A DNA stretch of 64,000 nucleotides from contig NC_135550.1 in NCBI RefSeq assembly GCF_964340395.1, positions 16,411,484-16,475,483 on the forward strand, read 5' to 3'. This DNA comes from Glandiceps talaboti (taxonomy: Eukaryota; Hemichordata; Enteropneusta; Spengelidae). Made by a program: the position numbers and the translations under genes. Numbering within the stretch: position 1 is the first letter of the stretch; each line of letters starts with the position of its first letter. Shown in pieces: positions 47,880 through 61,285 of the stretch. The notes under the pieces are model-generated. The model had not been told where the DNA came from. It made no database searches and was given only the letters and a program-made list of their open reading frames with translations.

Positions 47880-48740
47880 TAAATAGTTCAGATAATAAAT
47901 CTACCTTCACAAGGTAAGCAAGCTGTTCAGGTAATCAAACTGCTTTCACAAGGTACATGTAAACAAACTGTTCACACAACCAAACATTTCAGATAATCGA
48001 ACAGCCTTCACATTGTGAGTAGACTTCAGATAATCAAACTGCTTTCACATGGTAAACAAGCTGTTCAGATAATCATACAGGTTCACATGGTGAGCAAAGT
48101 GTTCAGATAATAATAACTGCCTTCACGTGGTAAGCTGTTCAGATAATCAAACAGCTTCACATGGTGAGCAAACTGTTCAGATAATCAAAACTGCCTTCAC
48201 ATGGTAAACAAGCTGTTCAGAGAACCAAACAGTTCAGATAATTGAACTGCCTTCACATGGTGAGCAAGCTGTTCAGCAACCAAACAGTTCAGATAATCAG
48301 ACAGCCTTCACATGGTGAGCAAACTGTTCAGATAATCAAACAGCTTCATATGGTGAGCAAACTGTTCAGATAATCAAACTGCCTTCAAATGGTAAACAAG
48401 CTGCTTAGACAACCAAACTGTTCAGATAATCAAACAGTTCAGAATCAAGCAGTATAGATACACGGTAAGCAAATAACCAAATTCTTTAGATGAGAAAACT
48501 GATCAGATAACGAAACAATTTAAATAACCAAACAGTTCAGATAACCTAACAGTTCAGACAACTCAACAGTCCAGATAACCAAACAGTTCAGGTAACTCAG
48601 ATAACCTAACAGTTCATATAATCAAACAGTTCACATAACCAAACATTTCAGATAAGCAAACAATTCAGATAACCAAACAGTTTAGATAACTAAAATATTC
48701 AGATAACCTAACAGTCCAGATAACCAAGCTGTATTCATGT
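47880..48740. repeat. Degenerate minisatellite with GTTCAGATAATCAAAC core
   Basis: Units of about 35-45 bp combine GTTCAGATAATCAAAC with TGCCTTCACATGGTGAGCAA. Later units shrink to AACAGTTCAGATAACC repeats of 16-18 bp. Over 20 copies of the core are visible. Confidence 0.9.
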
Positions 48741-50417
48741 ACATGTGTATCCAATGGTTCAGTTTATTGGAGTTTATATTGTGAAATGTCAACAGGGAAC
48801 AATTTGTGTAATTTGTAAACTTGGAATATCTCAAATTGTACTCACAAATAAGTTCCATGTTTTATTCAAGGACATTAAGAAATGAGTATATATGATCAAT
48901 ACTTTTTCTCTACAAAGATATAAAAAAAAATGAATGACTACGTGGATATATATGTCCTTTGTGGTAAATTTGTGCTTTTTGTTCCATACTATCAAATAGT
49001 CCTCTTTCTTTACTTCCTACTCGGGTATTATTAATGTCACGGTTGGTTACCAATAATAACTCTCCGGACTCGTAATACGGCACAAACGTGTCATTATTCT
49101 GCAAGCATGTCTGAAAGCATACACAAAGAGATACACCAGTTGTAGCCGTACTGGCCACATCAGCACTTGTCTACACAATAAATATTACTACTACATAGAT
49201 ATAGTAAAAGTAAAGATACAAATACAAATGACACAATAACTGAAAGATAAAGTTTGAACTGTTATTAAACCTAAAAGCATACATAGAAAGATACACTAGT
49301 GTAGACATACTGGTCGCAACTGCATCAGTTACATGAACCTGTCGTGCATACTTACGGTATATTGGAAGTCATGTGATACAAGATGTAAGAAAGTAGGAAG
49401 TGATTGGATGAGGAGATGTTAACAGATGGAGCCAGGTGATTAGAAATAGAAATGAATATTTGTGGACACAACATCAAAGGAACACGTTATTGCAACTCAC
49501 AAAACGAAATACAAAAGGGACAATGACACACTATAAATGAGACAGACACAGCAACACCAAATACAACTGTGACATTAATATTATAGTAATTAGGGAGTAT
49601 GTATCACATCAATTATTGTTACCAATGAACTTATACTAGAACATGAAGAACATCCATATTATATTAGTATTGTGTGTTAAGCAGTATGTAGAAAAATAAT
49701 CATGCAGCAGGTATCACACATGGAAATGTGCATGTAGAAAAATACACATATTGCCATATGCAGGTACGACACATGGAAATAAACCCATGCAGGTATCAAT
49801 AAAGGTGCATTTAGAAAAATGAACATATGTGCAGGTAGCTAGCACACATGGAAACATAGATGTTTGTTGTACAGTGTGGTTTAGCAATGGATTCTGGGTT
49901 CTCTTGAACTACATGTAAATGTACATTGTAGTTTATCAGTGGAGCCATAATGATTAGAAAGGATAATTCATTTGTTGAGCAGAACCATCTTTTTTCTATA
50001 GTTCTGCCAGACACCAATTTTTCACTTGTATTTTTTAACCTTTGTCCAAACAGGCCTTTAACTTTTAGCATTTGAAGTACATATTACATGTTTTATCGGC
50101 AGAAGGTGTTATTGGCAAATTGAACATAACAGACAGAAAGGACTTGATCTTATCTAATTACATTTTCATTTACAAAATATATATCTTACATTGTTTGCGC
50201 CATTTGGAATTCTGATACGGTTAGTTCTACAGTATAATTAACGGGATTTCAACAACAAAAAAACAATACTACAGTGATTCATACTGTTCATACATTTTGC
50301 ATCGTAAGGAGTAAGAAGTAATGATGTATGTGCTTATCATTCAAACTAAATCATGATTTATTTCCAGAATGTCTTTTCAGTGCACTACACAAGATCAGCA
50401 ATAAAATGGGCAAACAA

Positions 50418-50466
50418 ACACACACACACACACACATGCACACACGCACGCACACACACACACACA

Positions 50467-50544
<78 letters not shown>
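50418..50544. repeat. CA microsatellite
   Basis: About 125 bp of CA with a few ATGCA and CGCA interruptions. The Thr-His open frames are artefacts. Confidence 0.97.
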
Positions 50545-50547
<3 letters not shown>

Positions 50548-51324
50548 CTATCCACCCATGAAAGAAAAAATGTATTATTTATCTTTCAAGTGTATTTGCT
50601 GAATTGATTTGGGAATCGATGCGAGTTCATTTGCAGTACACGACAAGTCCAATGAACCTTTATGCCCTCAGTAGTGAAATTGAAATACATGTACAATTAT
50701 ATGGGACAGTAGGACTTGTCAGAAGCCAACAAAGTTGAAGCAGAACTCTGTCTAGGCTTACAAAGATATTATTAACACTGGCTGCTACAGGTAACTTTTA
50801 TTGTCTGATTTGACGAAAATCTTTACTAACACTGCTACAAATGTACATTTCACATCAATCTATCATCTGGCACCACAAAATCTTACGAATATTGCTACAT
50901 TTTTTTATGTGAGCTGCATGTACCATGATCTTCACACGCTGTCACGGAAGACAAGATAGTGTTGCAATGTAAGCCAGAAAATAGTTGTTCTGTATTAGTT
51001 CAATATTTGGAAATAATCTACTGATTTTAAAAACTAGAAAACAGGTGAAGTTTTTTTTTATGGTTCAATATTACAAGACCATCATACAACTCGTATGTTA
51101 CATGTATATAAATCATTGTGTGTGTTTGTGTAAATTAGTATTCTGAAATTTACATTTATAGGGTAATTAATGTCAATATGCAGGCCTTTCAAAATGTATG
51201 ACCATTTATGATTCTAGAGAAAACGAGTGACATGTAGATTTGCTAATATTTTGCTTGTACATTTTTTGTATATGTAAGAATAAGTGTTTCTACAAACAAT
51301 TTCATAGTATTGAATGAAAATTTG

Positions 51325-51500
51325 TACTCCCAAGAGTCAAAAAAGATTTCTTGGAAGGAAGTGAATCTCCACATATTTGCTTACACCTTGTCAGTATCGT
51401 CAGGGTGTGCTACAGTGTCACACACAGTGACAGACCATTGTAAATTGTAGTGTATCCCAAACGACAATGATGACAAATTTGGGATTCACTTTCCAGAACT
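51325..51500 (+). repeat. Dispersed repeat related to 25415-25515, partly self-complementary
   Basis: GAATCTCCACATATTTGC and TTGTCAGTATCGTCAGGG are followed by a near-inverse part (CTACAGTGTCACAC, then CAAATTTGGGATTCACTTTCC). This suggests a foldback element whose exact ends I cannot place. Confidence 0.45.
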
Positions 51501-53643
51501 TTTATGAGTCAGAGGGTAAGATTATCATTTGATGCTATATGAACCCACAGTCGGTCTATGAATATTAATTCTTGTGAACTCTTTCATATTCTATGAAGTA
51601 TGTAGTATGATTTATAAAATCAAGATCAGCATAAACACTTTCTGTCACTGATGGCAGTTGTTTGGGAACGTCAGTTTTATGCTACATCATGTACCAGTAG
51701 CACACTTTCCTTCATACATGTAGTTTTCTAATGTTTAACCAATCCATAACCAAGTCCACAAACCAACACATGGACTTACATGTATTAAATACAGTGTATA
51801 CTATAATAATAATTCTTTGTTTCTCAGAACATAATGTCAAATATATAATATTAATATATTGGTACACTGTACATTGTATATGATGTATACATGTACTTAC
51901 ATGTACTGTATGTTAAAGGGCTATGTTTCAGTCCCGGGTCATTGCATTAGTATTAGCAAATAAGGATTTACTTTGGATTATTCTTTTGTTCTGGGCCAAC
52001 TGTTTTCTATAGTTCTGCAAACAACCATAATTCACATATAGATTATAATCCTGATCCAAAGTGGGTCTTTTTTCTTTTTGAGCATTTAAAGTATTAAACC
52101 AGGAAGTGTTTCCGGCAGGATATTTTGCCCAAGTTTAGCTTGGCTGGCGCAGTAGGCCCAATTCAGTGTTTTTTTGATACTGATGCAGCCCAGCTATTAA
52201 GCCTAGGTGAAGCTTGTGACCAAAATTTGACTTCCTGATTACTATGTACATGTACATGTATGTGTACATGTACATGTATGTGAACAATGATGAATTCATA
52301 CTATGTGATTTGTTAGCACGCCGATGTCACTGGCACTGTTATCGATATACAAATTGGAATTCTGTCAATGAAAATCACTTAGCAGCATTTTTGAAATCCA
52401 ATGTTTGTTGATTTCCACTGATAATAAACCCGGAAGGAATGATCCAATTGATTATTTACAAATGACATGATCACTGTTTAATATTATTAATATGCACTTT
52501 ATCATCCAATAAAAAACCTCACCAGACATTAGATCAGAGCTTTTAGTTAGAGACCAAGCCCAAAAAAAACCACCGAAGTTTGCTGTGATTATGTGTACTA
52601 CTACAATCATGGCATGCCTAGAGTGAGACATCTATTTTAATGAGAAAAAGAAAAGAAACAACCCATATTCATTGCCTATCTTCTCATTACAATTCACAAT
52701 GCATGGCTATAGAGTTGTTGCCATGGTTGCAGAAACTCACATCACTGTTACCATGGTAACTTATGTCGGGTACCTTTACTTTGCTGAAACCCACCTAGGG
52801 TGTCTGTCACAGAATCCTTTACTCCTCCTCATACATGTAGATGACATGCGATGATAGCGATGAGGGCAAGATCGTGTTTTTGGGGGGGGCAACATTGTGA
52901 CCATTCTTGGTGAACGCATTTCAAATTTATTGTATTCATTTTAATTCTCATTTGCTTATTAAGCTGTTTACTATTATGGGGAAGGTGTTCACATATTTAG
53001 CTTTAGTATTCTCCAAACTTAGACCTAGCAAAGCGTCCTCTTAAGCCAATTTGAAGCAATGCTGACGCACATGTTTTTCTAGAAAGCCACCTGTCACCGA
53101 AATTTTCTGTGCCCCCTATGATTTCATATACTTGTATGTGAAGATTTACAAGAAAATGCAGTTTCTGTCATTCTGCACAACAACAAAAAATATGTTGTTT
53201 TTCATTAGAAAGTACAGTGACAACTAGAAATTAACTAGTAATTGTTCAGAATTGTGGCATTATAATGTGTGAATATACATGTAAAACTTGAATATCCAAA
53301 TCATAAAGTGGTTACTACATGATGATGATCCAATTTGTATGACTGTTTGTAGAACACAACCCATAGTGTTCAATATGTATGTCTTTTTTTTTATCTCTAT
53401 GACTGGTACATGTATACGTTTATACTTCGTCCAGCTTTTAATGTAATAATTTTATATTTCGTATATTTCGACAGCTGTCATGTTGGATAATCTATTTAAA
53501 GCAAATATTAAGTGATCAAACGGTGACTTTCTTCAGGCCATCCGCCCACCCGCCCATCTGTCTGTCTGTGCATCTGCCATTTCTCAGATGTGCAATGTCC
53601 ACTTTCTTTCAAACTTGGCACAAAAGTGACATGTCATATGGTC

Positions 53644-53913
53644 CAGGGGTGAACGAATCATTTTGTGAACTGGTGGTCCTCGGACCAGTGCCTTAAAAAA
53701 TCCAGTGGTCCTGCTGAAAGAATTAGTGGTCCAAGGTCCCACTAATGTGAAACATTAAATCTTACATATGAATCTGTATATTCAGACAACTTTTTAACAT
53801 AGTTATTAACAGTAAGGTACTGGTCCAACGGACCAAAGAAGGTAAAATTTGTGTGGTCCACCCAAAAAAATCGCTAGTCCCGGACCCAGGACCAGTGGAA
53901 TTGTTCACTCCTG
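53644..53913. mobile_element. 270-bp MITE, CAGGGGTGAAC termini, 5-bp target duplication
   Basis: The left end CAGGGGTGAACGAAT pairs with the right end ATTGTTCACTCCTG. TGGTC flanks it directly on both sides (53639-53643 and 53914-53918). The subterminal parts are also complementary, rich in GGTCC/GGACC. The CAGGG terminus and 5-bp duplication match the pattern of the element at 36040-36760. It has no open frame of note. Confidence 0.88.
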
Positions 53914-55218
53914 TGGTCACTTTTGTTTTGTGCGATGAGATATGTAAATTTGACAGAATGGCAGTCCTACATTTTGTATCTGTACAATATTTACAGCATA
54001 ACTCAAAAACTGTACCAGGTAGACACTCCATCCAAGCTCTTTGTTAAGTTACACTAGACTAGCTTTAATACTTACAGTAACACCTCCACCTCACCAGTAT
54101 GTGTTAGCAACTGGAAGAGTCAATGCCTGTACCATGCAGCCCTGTGTTAACACCAAGCTACATACATGTATAGCTCAGTGCCAACACTAAAACTTACACT
54201 AACCCCTTGCCAGCGCATACAATGTAATATGTAATATGTTAGCAACTGGAACTTAGGAAGGGTTAATGCCTTTGCCAGCCACCATACTTCATGTACATTA
54301 GCATTAAGCTTTCCCGATCCCTGTGTTAACTTCAGGCTGACACTGGGCTAGAAAAGTGACAAAGTATTTTGAGCAGTACTGTAGAAGAAGATAAAATAAC
54401 AGAATGAGGTTTTTTCTGTTTGTTCCACATTGAATTGTACTAATGTAAAATTGTCTCTGTATAGGGTGTTAAAATGTGATTCAAAAAGGCCACTGACAAA
54501 TTTATCAGCACAATGGCAGATACACAATGTATGTGATTGACTTCTAGATGTATGTTTTTAGGTTAGGGTAGTTGATATTAATTTATGCAAAGTTCTTGCA
54601 AGAGGTTAGTGTGACATAGATCCCATTGTAATAAATTATTAGCAGCTAAACTTTAAAAGGTGTTGTCAAATACTACCATAATTCAGCTGCTGAACTTGAC
54701 AGTGTGTTGGCTTTCAGTGTGTAATTGCCCCCACCCCAAGCCCCCCTTACATCCTTATCTTATCATATTTTCAATTTCACATGCTGTGATCATATTGTAC
54801 ACTGTATATGTACCTTTTTTATATACAATGTATATTGAGCCTATCCAATTGTTACAGCACAATTTTATTAGAAAATTTCATTTCAGGTCTAAGATCAGCT
54901 CTAATTTTACATATTTCCATATCGGTATGACAGTTGGTTTAGAATTTGATGTCACAGTTGATATGATGGTACAAATTAACTTCAGTTAAAATTCATATAA
55001 ACAAAAACCAGTTAATTAACTAATTAAAGATACTAATTAATTAGCTGTCATTTCTTAATTGAATTTATAGTCTTATTATAATAGTAGCTATTTACTGTAT
55101 GATTGCTACTGTGTAGTCATTACATTTTTTTGTACATGTATATGTACATGATACAGGTTTATATTACCCTCTGAAAGGTAAAGTCAGTTGATGTAATACT
55201 ATTACGAGTACAGCAGTA

Positions 55219-55305
55219 GTATGCAAATTTATGCAAATTTATATGCTAATTTATGCAAATAAATATGCTAATGTATGTGAATAATTATGTAAATGTGTGT
55301 TAATA
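55219..55305. repeat. Cluster of ATGCAAAT-like units
   Basis: TTATGCAAAT or TATATGCTAAT occurs about six times in 80 bp, spaced by 10-20 bp. The units match the octamer bound by POU factors but may be a simple degenerate repeat. Confidence 0.7.
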
Positions 55306-56487
55306 ACATAAGAATGTCTGCTAAAACATGTAAAAAGGTTCTTGTTTTATTGTTTGTTTCATGTGATTTCAAATAAGATGAGACATAACAAACTACATGT
55401 ACACAGATTTGTGTAAGTTTCAAATGATATTTTCATGGTGTGTCAGCATGTCCCAAAGAATGACAGTTATATATCATCACTGTATAATGACTAGATTTTA
55501 CAATGAATTAATTTTAAAAGATACATGTACAATGTACCTCCTGTGAAGCAGCGCTAAAACATTGTTATTTGATGATATAGACATACTTTTATATGACCAA
55601 AGCCATATACTGATATTTCACGTTCTTTTCATACAGGAAGATGTGTAAATTTCTGATTGGGTGGCCATATCATAAAAATGTTATGTCTATATATATGTCA
55701 CCAAGCATGCAAAAATAAAAATATCATATTTGTAATATTGTGTGTGACTCACATTTGATACATGTGTGTATGTACATACTTTAGCAATATATTCTTTTGT
55801 ATATGAATATACTCCAGGCAGAATATTTATAGTTTGTTTTTATAACTTTTATCTTATGCCTGAGAATGACAATGACGGCAGCCATACTTAAATAATTATA
55901 TGTTTCTCATGACCAGACCAGTCATATATTTCTTCAATCTGATCCTCTACGACAGGATTAGAAAAAAATTACATCACTGATTTTATGATTATAGTGATCC
56001 CCACAAGTGTATATCTGAATGAAAATTATTGCTAAATGCTGAAATTTGGGAACTTTCTATAAGTTCCATCAAAGAAATGGTTCAAACTTTCTATCTAACT
56101 TTACTTGTCATTTGTAAGCCTTCGAGACTCTTAAAGTCTGATTATGAAATGAAAGTTTCATGAGCATGTACTCATAAACTTACCCTTTTTTTTTTTTACT
56201 TTTAAAAGAAAATTTGAATAACCAACTAACCACCTGACCCATACCATTGATAACATGGCTGACTATGTTGTCAGTAAATCTGTGTCATGTCATTTTTACG
56301 TGTAACTTATTTCTTAAAACGTCAATATGTGTTTGTACTAGATATGGAGACAGGTATATAATGTACATTTCCATGTAGTCGTGTTACAGCAAATGTGAAA
56401 AGAGAAACAAAATCTACTGTGTGATAGTTATTTTATGTCAGTGTAAAAACCACCGTTCCTCAAGGTTAGAAATACATGTATAAGGCA

Positions 56488-56745
56488 ATGCCCTACATGA
56501 ATCGATTTAAAACCAATTCAAACCGAAACACTTAAATCACTTGAAACCAGTTTCTGGCCCCACAAGAAATTGAACCATTCATTTTTGCTTTTGCATCTGT
56601 TTTGAACCAGTTTGAACTGGTTCGAAAACACACACCTGAGGTGGTTTCGAACTGAGTCAACTAAATTGATTCAAACTGATTTTAGTACATGTAGGGGTTC
56701 CTAAACTGACTTTGATTTGATTTTGAATCGATTCAACACAGGGAC
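56488..56745. mobile_element. Probable foldback element rich in GAAACC/GGTTC
   Basis: The left CCCTACATGAATCGATTTAAAA is complementary to the right TTTTGAATCGATTCAACACAGGG with a few mismatches. The interior repeats inverse motifs such as AACCAGTTTGAACTGGTTCG. I cannot see a target duplication. Confidence 0.5.
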
Positions 56746-57469
56746 AGTAGTAGATGAAAGAGCAAGTTGTAAACATATATATAGAATGACATATTGATGA
56801 CAGATGGAGAATGAAACTATCTAATATCACAAAAAAATAAATAATTCAGCATTTTAATTCATTTTGCCCCATTTTAATATTTTGATTATTTCCCTAGGAA
56901 AAGCTTGCACACAGATTTTAATGGCAAAAAATTTCTCTTTCCAGTATGTTTTGGCCATGCAAATTAAATTCCTGGGTAGTACAAATGTACATGTTATGAC
57001 TATGTACATTTGTACATGTAACTTCTTGCATCAAAACGAGTGCAAAGGAAGTACATTGGTAGCAGACCAGAAAACGTAGTTGAAATAGTTTCACCTTACT
57101 TTTGAAATTTTACCAGAAGCAACACAGAGAAGATAACCCTGTACAGAGTTACATCACAATACATGTACAGTACCGTGTTTAGCACCAATACCAACTGGCA
57201 CTGAATTTTTGTCATCAGTTTCTTGTATCTGTTATAGAGGGATGACTTTCCTGCTGTTGCCATGGTTTCAGAAGATGGGCATACTCGGTCATTAGTTCTT
57301 AATTGATATTCATGTTACTGAAATTAATCTTGTTTGTACGGTAGTAGTAAGACATACATGTGATACATGTTTACAGTTTATGTCTCAATAAATGTCCTAT
57401 ATAATAATAATGCTTTATATCCCTACATGAAAGGCAAAATAATCATTGTATAAATGTGTTACAAAACAG

Positions 57470-57621
57470 CAGTGTTGCAGCCAGCCTTTTGAAAGAGTGG
57501 GACATAGTGTCCCGAGACTTTAATTCATAAATTTTGGGGGGACATTATAAGAATAGCGCCAATAGCGTTGTAGCACAACTGTACAGTTTTTAAAAATATT
57601 TACCCACTGGCTGCAACACTG
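57470..57621. mobile_element. CAGTGTTGCAGCCAG-terminus MITE, short form
   Basis: A 152-bp element with perfect 15-bp inverted ends, CAGTGTTGCAGCCAG and CTGGCTGCAACACTG. AAACA occurs at both borders, one base off on the left. It is a deletion derivative of the element at 47096-47480, in reverse orientation: it keeps the GAAAGAGTGGGACATAGTGT and CAACTGTACAGTTTTTAAAA parts and lacks the rest. Confidence 0.9.
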
Positions 57622-59091
57622 AAACACTCAATCCAGGGGAATAAAAAAAAATGGAGAAATTGAAAATAGTGGAAAATTGAATGTATGTGGAAGATCTGTT
57701 GGAGGTATATGTATGTCTTGAGGTGTGTGTAATGGATCCAAAATCAAACTTTGAACTTTTGTGAACTCTTGAAGACAGTTGTTTTTATGTTCTTTCAGTT
57801 TCGTTTTTTGTTGAAGACAGTACATGTACTTGAGTCAAGTTGCATTTAAACCTTGCTTTCAAATCTACATGTACATGCAATATGATGTATACAATGAAGT
57901 GACAAAACCTTAAGTTGTCAGACACCTGTGACCATTCTCGAATAAATAATAGCAATTTTATAGTTTCAGATGATTTGAGTGAATGTTTCTATGTAGTGGA
58001 GTTTAGGTTTGAAAGAATGGACAAAATAATGGTATGTCGGTCAGAAAGTGTATGTTTTTTATTTTATATGGTGTTATTGTTAAGTAAATATTACATTTGA
58101 ATTTCTTTAGAAATTAGCCTTACATGTACGTCTGACACCTTTAATCTCAGTGTTCAACACATCACTGAGGGAGAAAGAAAAAAAAAGAAACATGCCTTAG
58201 AATTCAATAACACTTTGGAAAAAAAAAATTAGACCCAAAATCAAACAAATCCTGTGAATAATCTGTGACCAGAATTACATGTAGTTTCATCAGTTAGATT
58301 TTTAGAAGTTCTAGATATACACCGTCACATGGTGTTTTAATGCAGTTGCCTTTGGACAGCAAATTTGTCTTTGCTATTAATGGCACTGGTATAATTACAT
58401 GTACACATGTTATTCCCCAATATTTTTCTTCAGTCAGCTGGAAAATACTCGTGACCTAAAGTGTTTTGTTACTACCCATTTAGCAACTGGTCGTGACAAA
58501 GCCACCTTGGATCATTCATATTTTCCATGGCTGAACGAAGAAAAACATGAGGGAATAATATCTAATTATTTTCATACAGCGAGTAATTACAAATTGCTGT
58601 AATCAAAGAATACCATTTTTATCAGTGTATGGACAAATACGAGACAGTCCAAAAGTCTTCTTAGTTGTGAATATCTGTGAATATCATCATAGTGTAGTTC
58701 AATGTCAAGAGTAGGATGATACGTAATTACCATCATTGAATAGTCATAACTTTGTGAGTGGGAGGGAAAGGGGATGGAGAGGGGGTTATAACTTTGGAAA
58801 AAAAACACATCATCAGTTTAGTGTTAATAACATGTAACTTTGTAACCGTCATCTATCTTGTGTATTATTTCATTCGTTATAATAGACCTCCTCCATTCAC
58901 CGTATCCGTTCAATGATCAAGTGACCCATTAACCTTTGCTGTATATCCACCAACACACCTATAGGGTATAGCTTTGTATTCTTGTCTACAGTTAACTGTT
59001 TGTTCATCCACCCACGTGCTGCACCAAACCCAAACATATCTTCATCCATCAATCCATTCACTCACCAATCCATTCACTCACCAACCCACAC

Positions 59092-59226
59092 CACTGTTTT
59101 TGCTAAGGGCAGTACATGTGTAAGTAGGTAAAATCAACTGGGGTTTCCATGTCATGGGAAACGCTGCCAGGTTTACCCCTTTGCCCATTTCTGTTTCCGG
59201 GTTTCCCAGCCTTGGCAAAAACACTG
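59092..59226. mobile_element. 135-bp MITE, CACTGTTTTTGC termini
   Basis: The left CACTGTTTTTGCTAAGG pairs with the right CCTTGGCAAAAACACTG. CACAC flanks both sides, although this is low-complexity sequence. The interior has GTAGGTAAAATC and CATTTCTGTTTCCGGG, shared with 38956-39075 and 47051-47600. Confidence 0.75.
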
Positions 59227-59289
59227 CACACACAGCCATTGTCCTGCTTACCTATTTAATACTGGTATGAACAGTTCCACCTGATATTC

Positions 59290-59705
59290 AGCAATCCAAC
59301 CATACATGTATATCCTTCCATCTGTCCATCCGTCCATCCATGAATCCAACTAGCCATCCATCTGTCCATCCATCCACCTTTCCATCCAGCCATCTATCCA
59401 TCCATCCATCTAGCTATCCATCCATCCAACCATCCATCCATTCATCCAGCTAACCATCCATCTATCCATCCATCCATCTCTCCGTCCATCCATCCACCCA
59501 TTCATCTAACCAACCATCCATCCATCTATCCATCTATCCATCCATCAACCCCATCCATCCAACCATCTATCCATCCATCAACCCATCCATCTATCCATCT
59601 GTCCATTCATCCATCTATCCATCCATCCATTCATTCATTCATTCACCCATCCATCCAACCAACCATCCATCCATCCATCCATCCAACCAACCAACCAACC
59701 CATCC
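59290..59705. repeat. CATC tetranucleotide array
   Basis: About 400 bp of ATCC-type units with many substitutions (CTGT, CAAC, TTCA variants). It follows scattered ATCCATTCACTCACC units that start near 59035. Confidence 0.95.
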
Positions 59706-60109
59706 ACCTGTTTGTTCATCTTTCTGTTGCTAAATTTACATTTGATAGCTGATCTCGACAATTAGTATTTTGATAAATTATTTATCTCGTGGCAGTTGAG
59801 CATCTACCCACATACTTGTATCAACTAAATAATAAATTCATTATTTGTCAAACTAAATAGTAAATCTAAATAATTGATCAATTCCTGTTTATTCATTATT
59901 CATCCATTTGTCTATCAACCTCATTTCTTTATCAAGTCATTGCACACACTCATTTATTACTCACTTACTCACTAAACTCACAAATTGCCATTTGTTCATC
60001 CTCCTTTCCGTTGGTCTACATTTTTTTTTGGTACACGCTACAGTAATGAATATTTGAAATTGGCAACTCAGTATTCAGGAAGGTATGAGCCGTACATCAG
60101 GAACAAAAA

Positions 60110-60600
60110 GTGATATTGTGGCGGTCGTCTATTTTTTCCATAAATATGTTATCCATGCAACATAAATAAAAAGCGATGTGGCCATCCATTCTGTTCTTTA
60201 AGTGTGTGATCCATGTACCATAAGTTAAAAGTAATATGGCCACCATGAATGTGTGATCCATTTATAAGAAATAGAATTTGATATGGTCATCTAGTCTGTT
60301 CATGAATATGTGATCTACATGTATCTATTGTGAATTAAAATAATGGCCGTCTACATTATGTATAATATTGTATTCATGAATGTGTGATCCCTGTATCTTA
60401 GACAGTAATTATAGTTGTCTACATGGGAACGTAGCCATTCAGCAGAAATAAAAGTGATGTGGCCATCTATTCTATTCAGGAATATGTATGAGATAGACAT
60501 GTCTGTTCACAAATGTGTGATCCATGTATCATAAATTAAAAGTGATATGGCCATCTATTGTACTGAATGTATACTATGACCTGTGTATTACAAATCAAGA
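60110..60600. repeat. Degenerate tandem repeat of about 55-60 bp
   Basis: Units combine AAAAGTGATATGGCCATCTA, a TCTGTTCATGAATATGTGATC segment and CATGTATCATAAATT. About seven diverged copies are visible. Confidence 0.8.
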
Positions 60601-61285
60601 CATATGCAGTTCATGTATATCTATGGCCCATAACAAGGGCTGACAGCCATGTACAGTAGTACATATAGTAAGTACTCACATGTAGGTGTTGGTTGTAGCA
60701 CAGGCCAGGAAAAGACACAGATTTCACTAGAAATGAGATCTGAAAGAAAATTCCTACTAAATATTTGTAATCAGGTCTGTCATCCTGACTGATCACCTCT
60801 CTCCCTTTGCGTCTTTATCAACAACTTTATTGTGGCTTTTGTTGACATGTCCGTATTAATTTGCTTGATGGCTTCGTTGCCAAATTTGGTGACTATTAAG
60901 TTGATTAAAATTGAATTGGGACAGTTGGGTAGTTATATACATGTAGATATGTACGTCTATATGTTGTATTCAGCAATAGTGTGTACTCACTACTGTAATA
61001 GTATAGACAAAAACCTAAGTGTCTGACTCCTCATTGACACTTACAGTGGTCATGACATCCATATTAAATAGATTGAAAAAAGTTACAGTATTCTTATTTG
61101 CATATTTACTCAAATGAAAATACTTACATAATTAATAACCTCAATTACTGTAATATGGTTTTAATGTCGATCCGTGCTTCCTACAAATGTACGACATTAC
61201 AGTTGTCTTCTTACGTACATGTGTACGATATATTATACCATTGGATTGTTTCAAAATGATACATCTTGATACCAAATTTCAGGTC

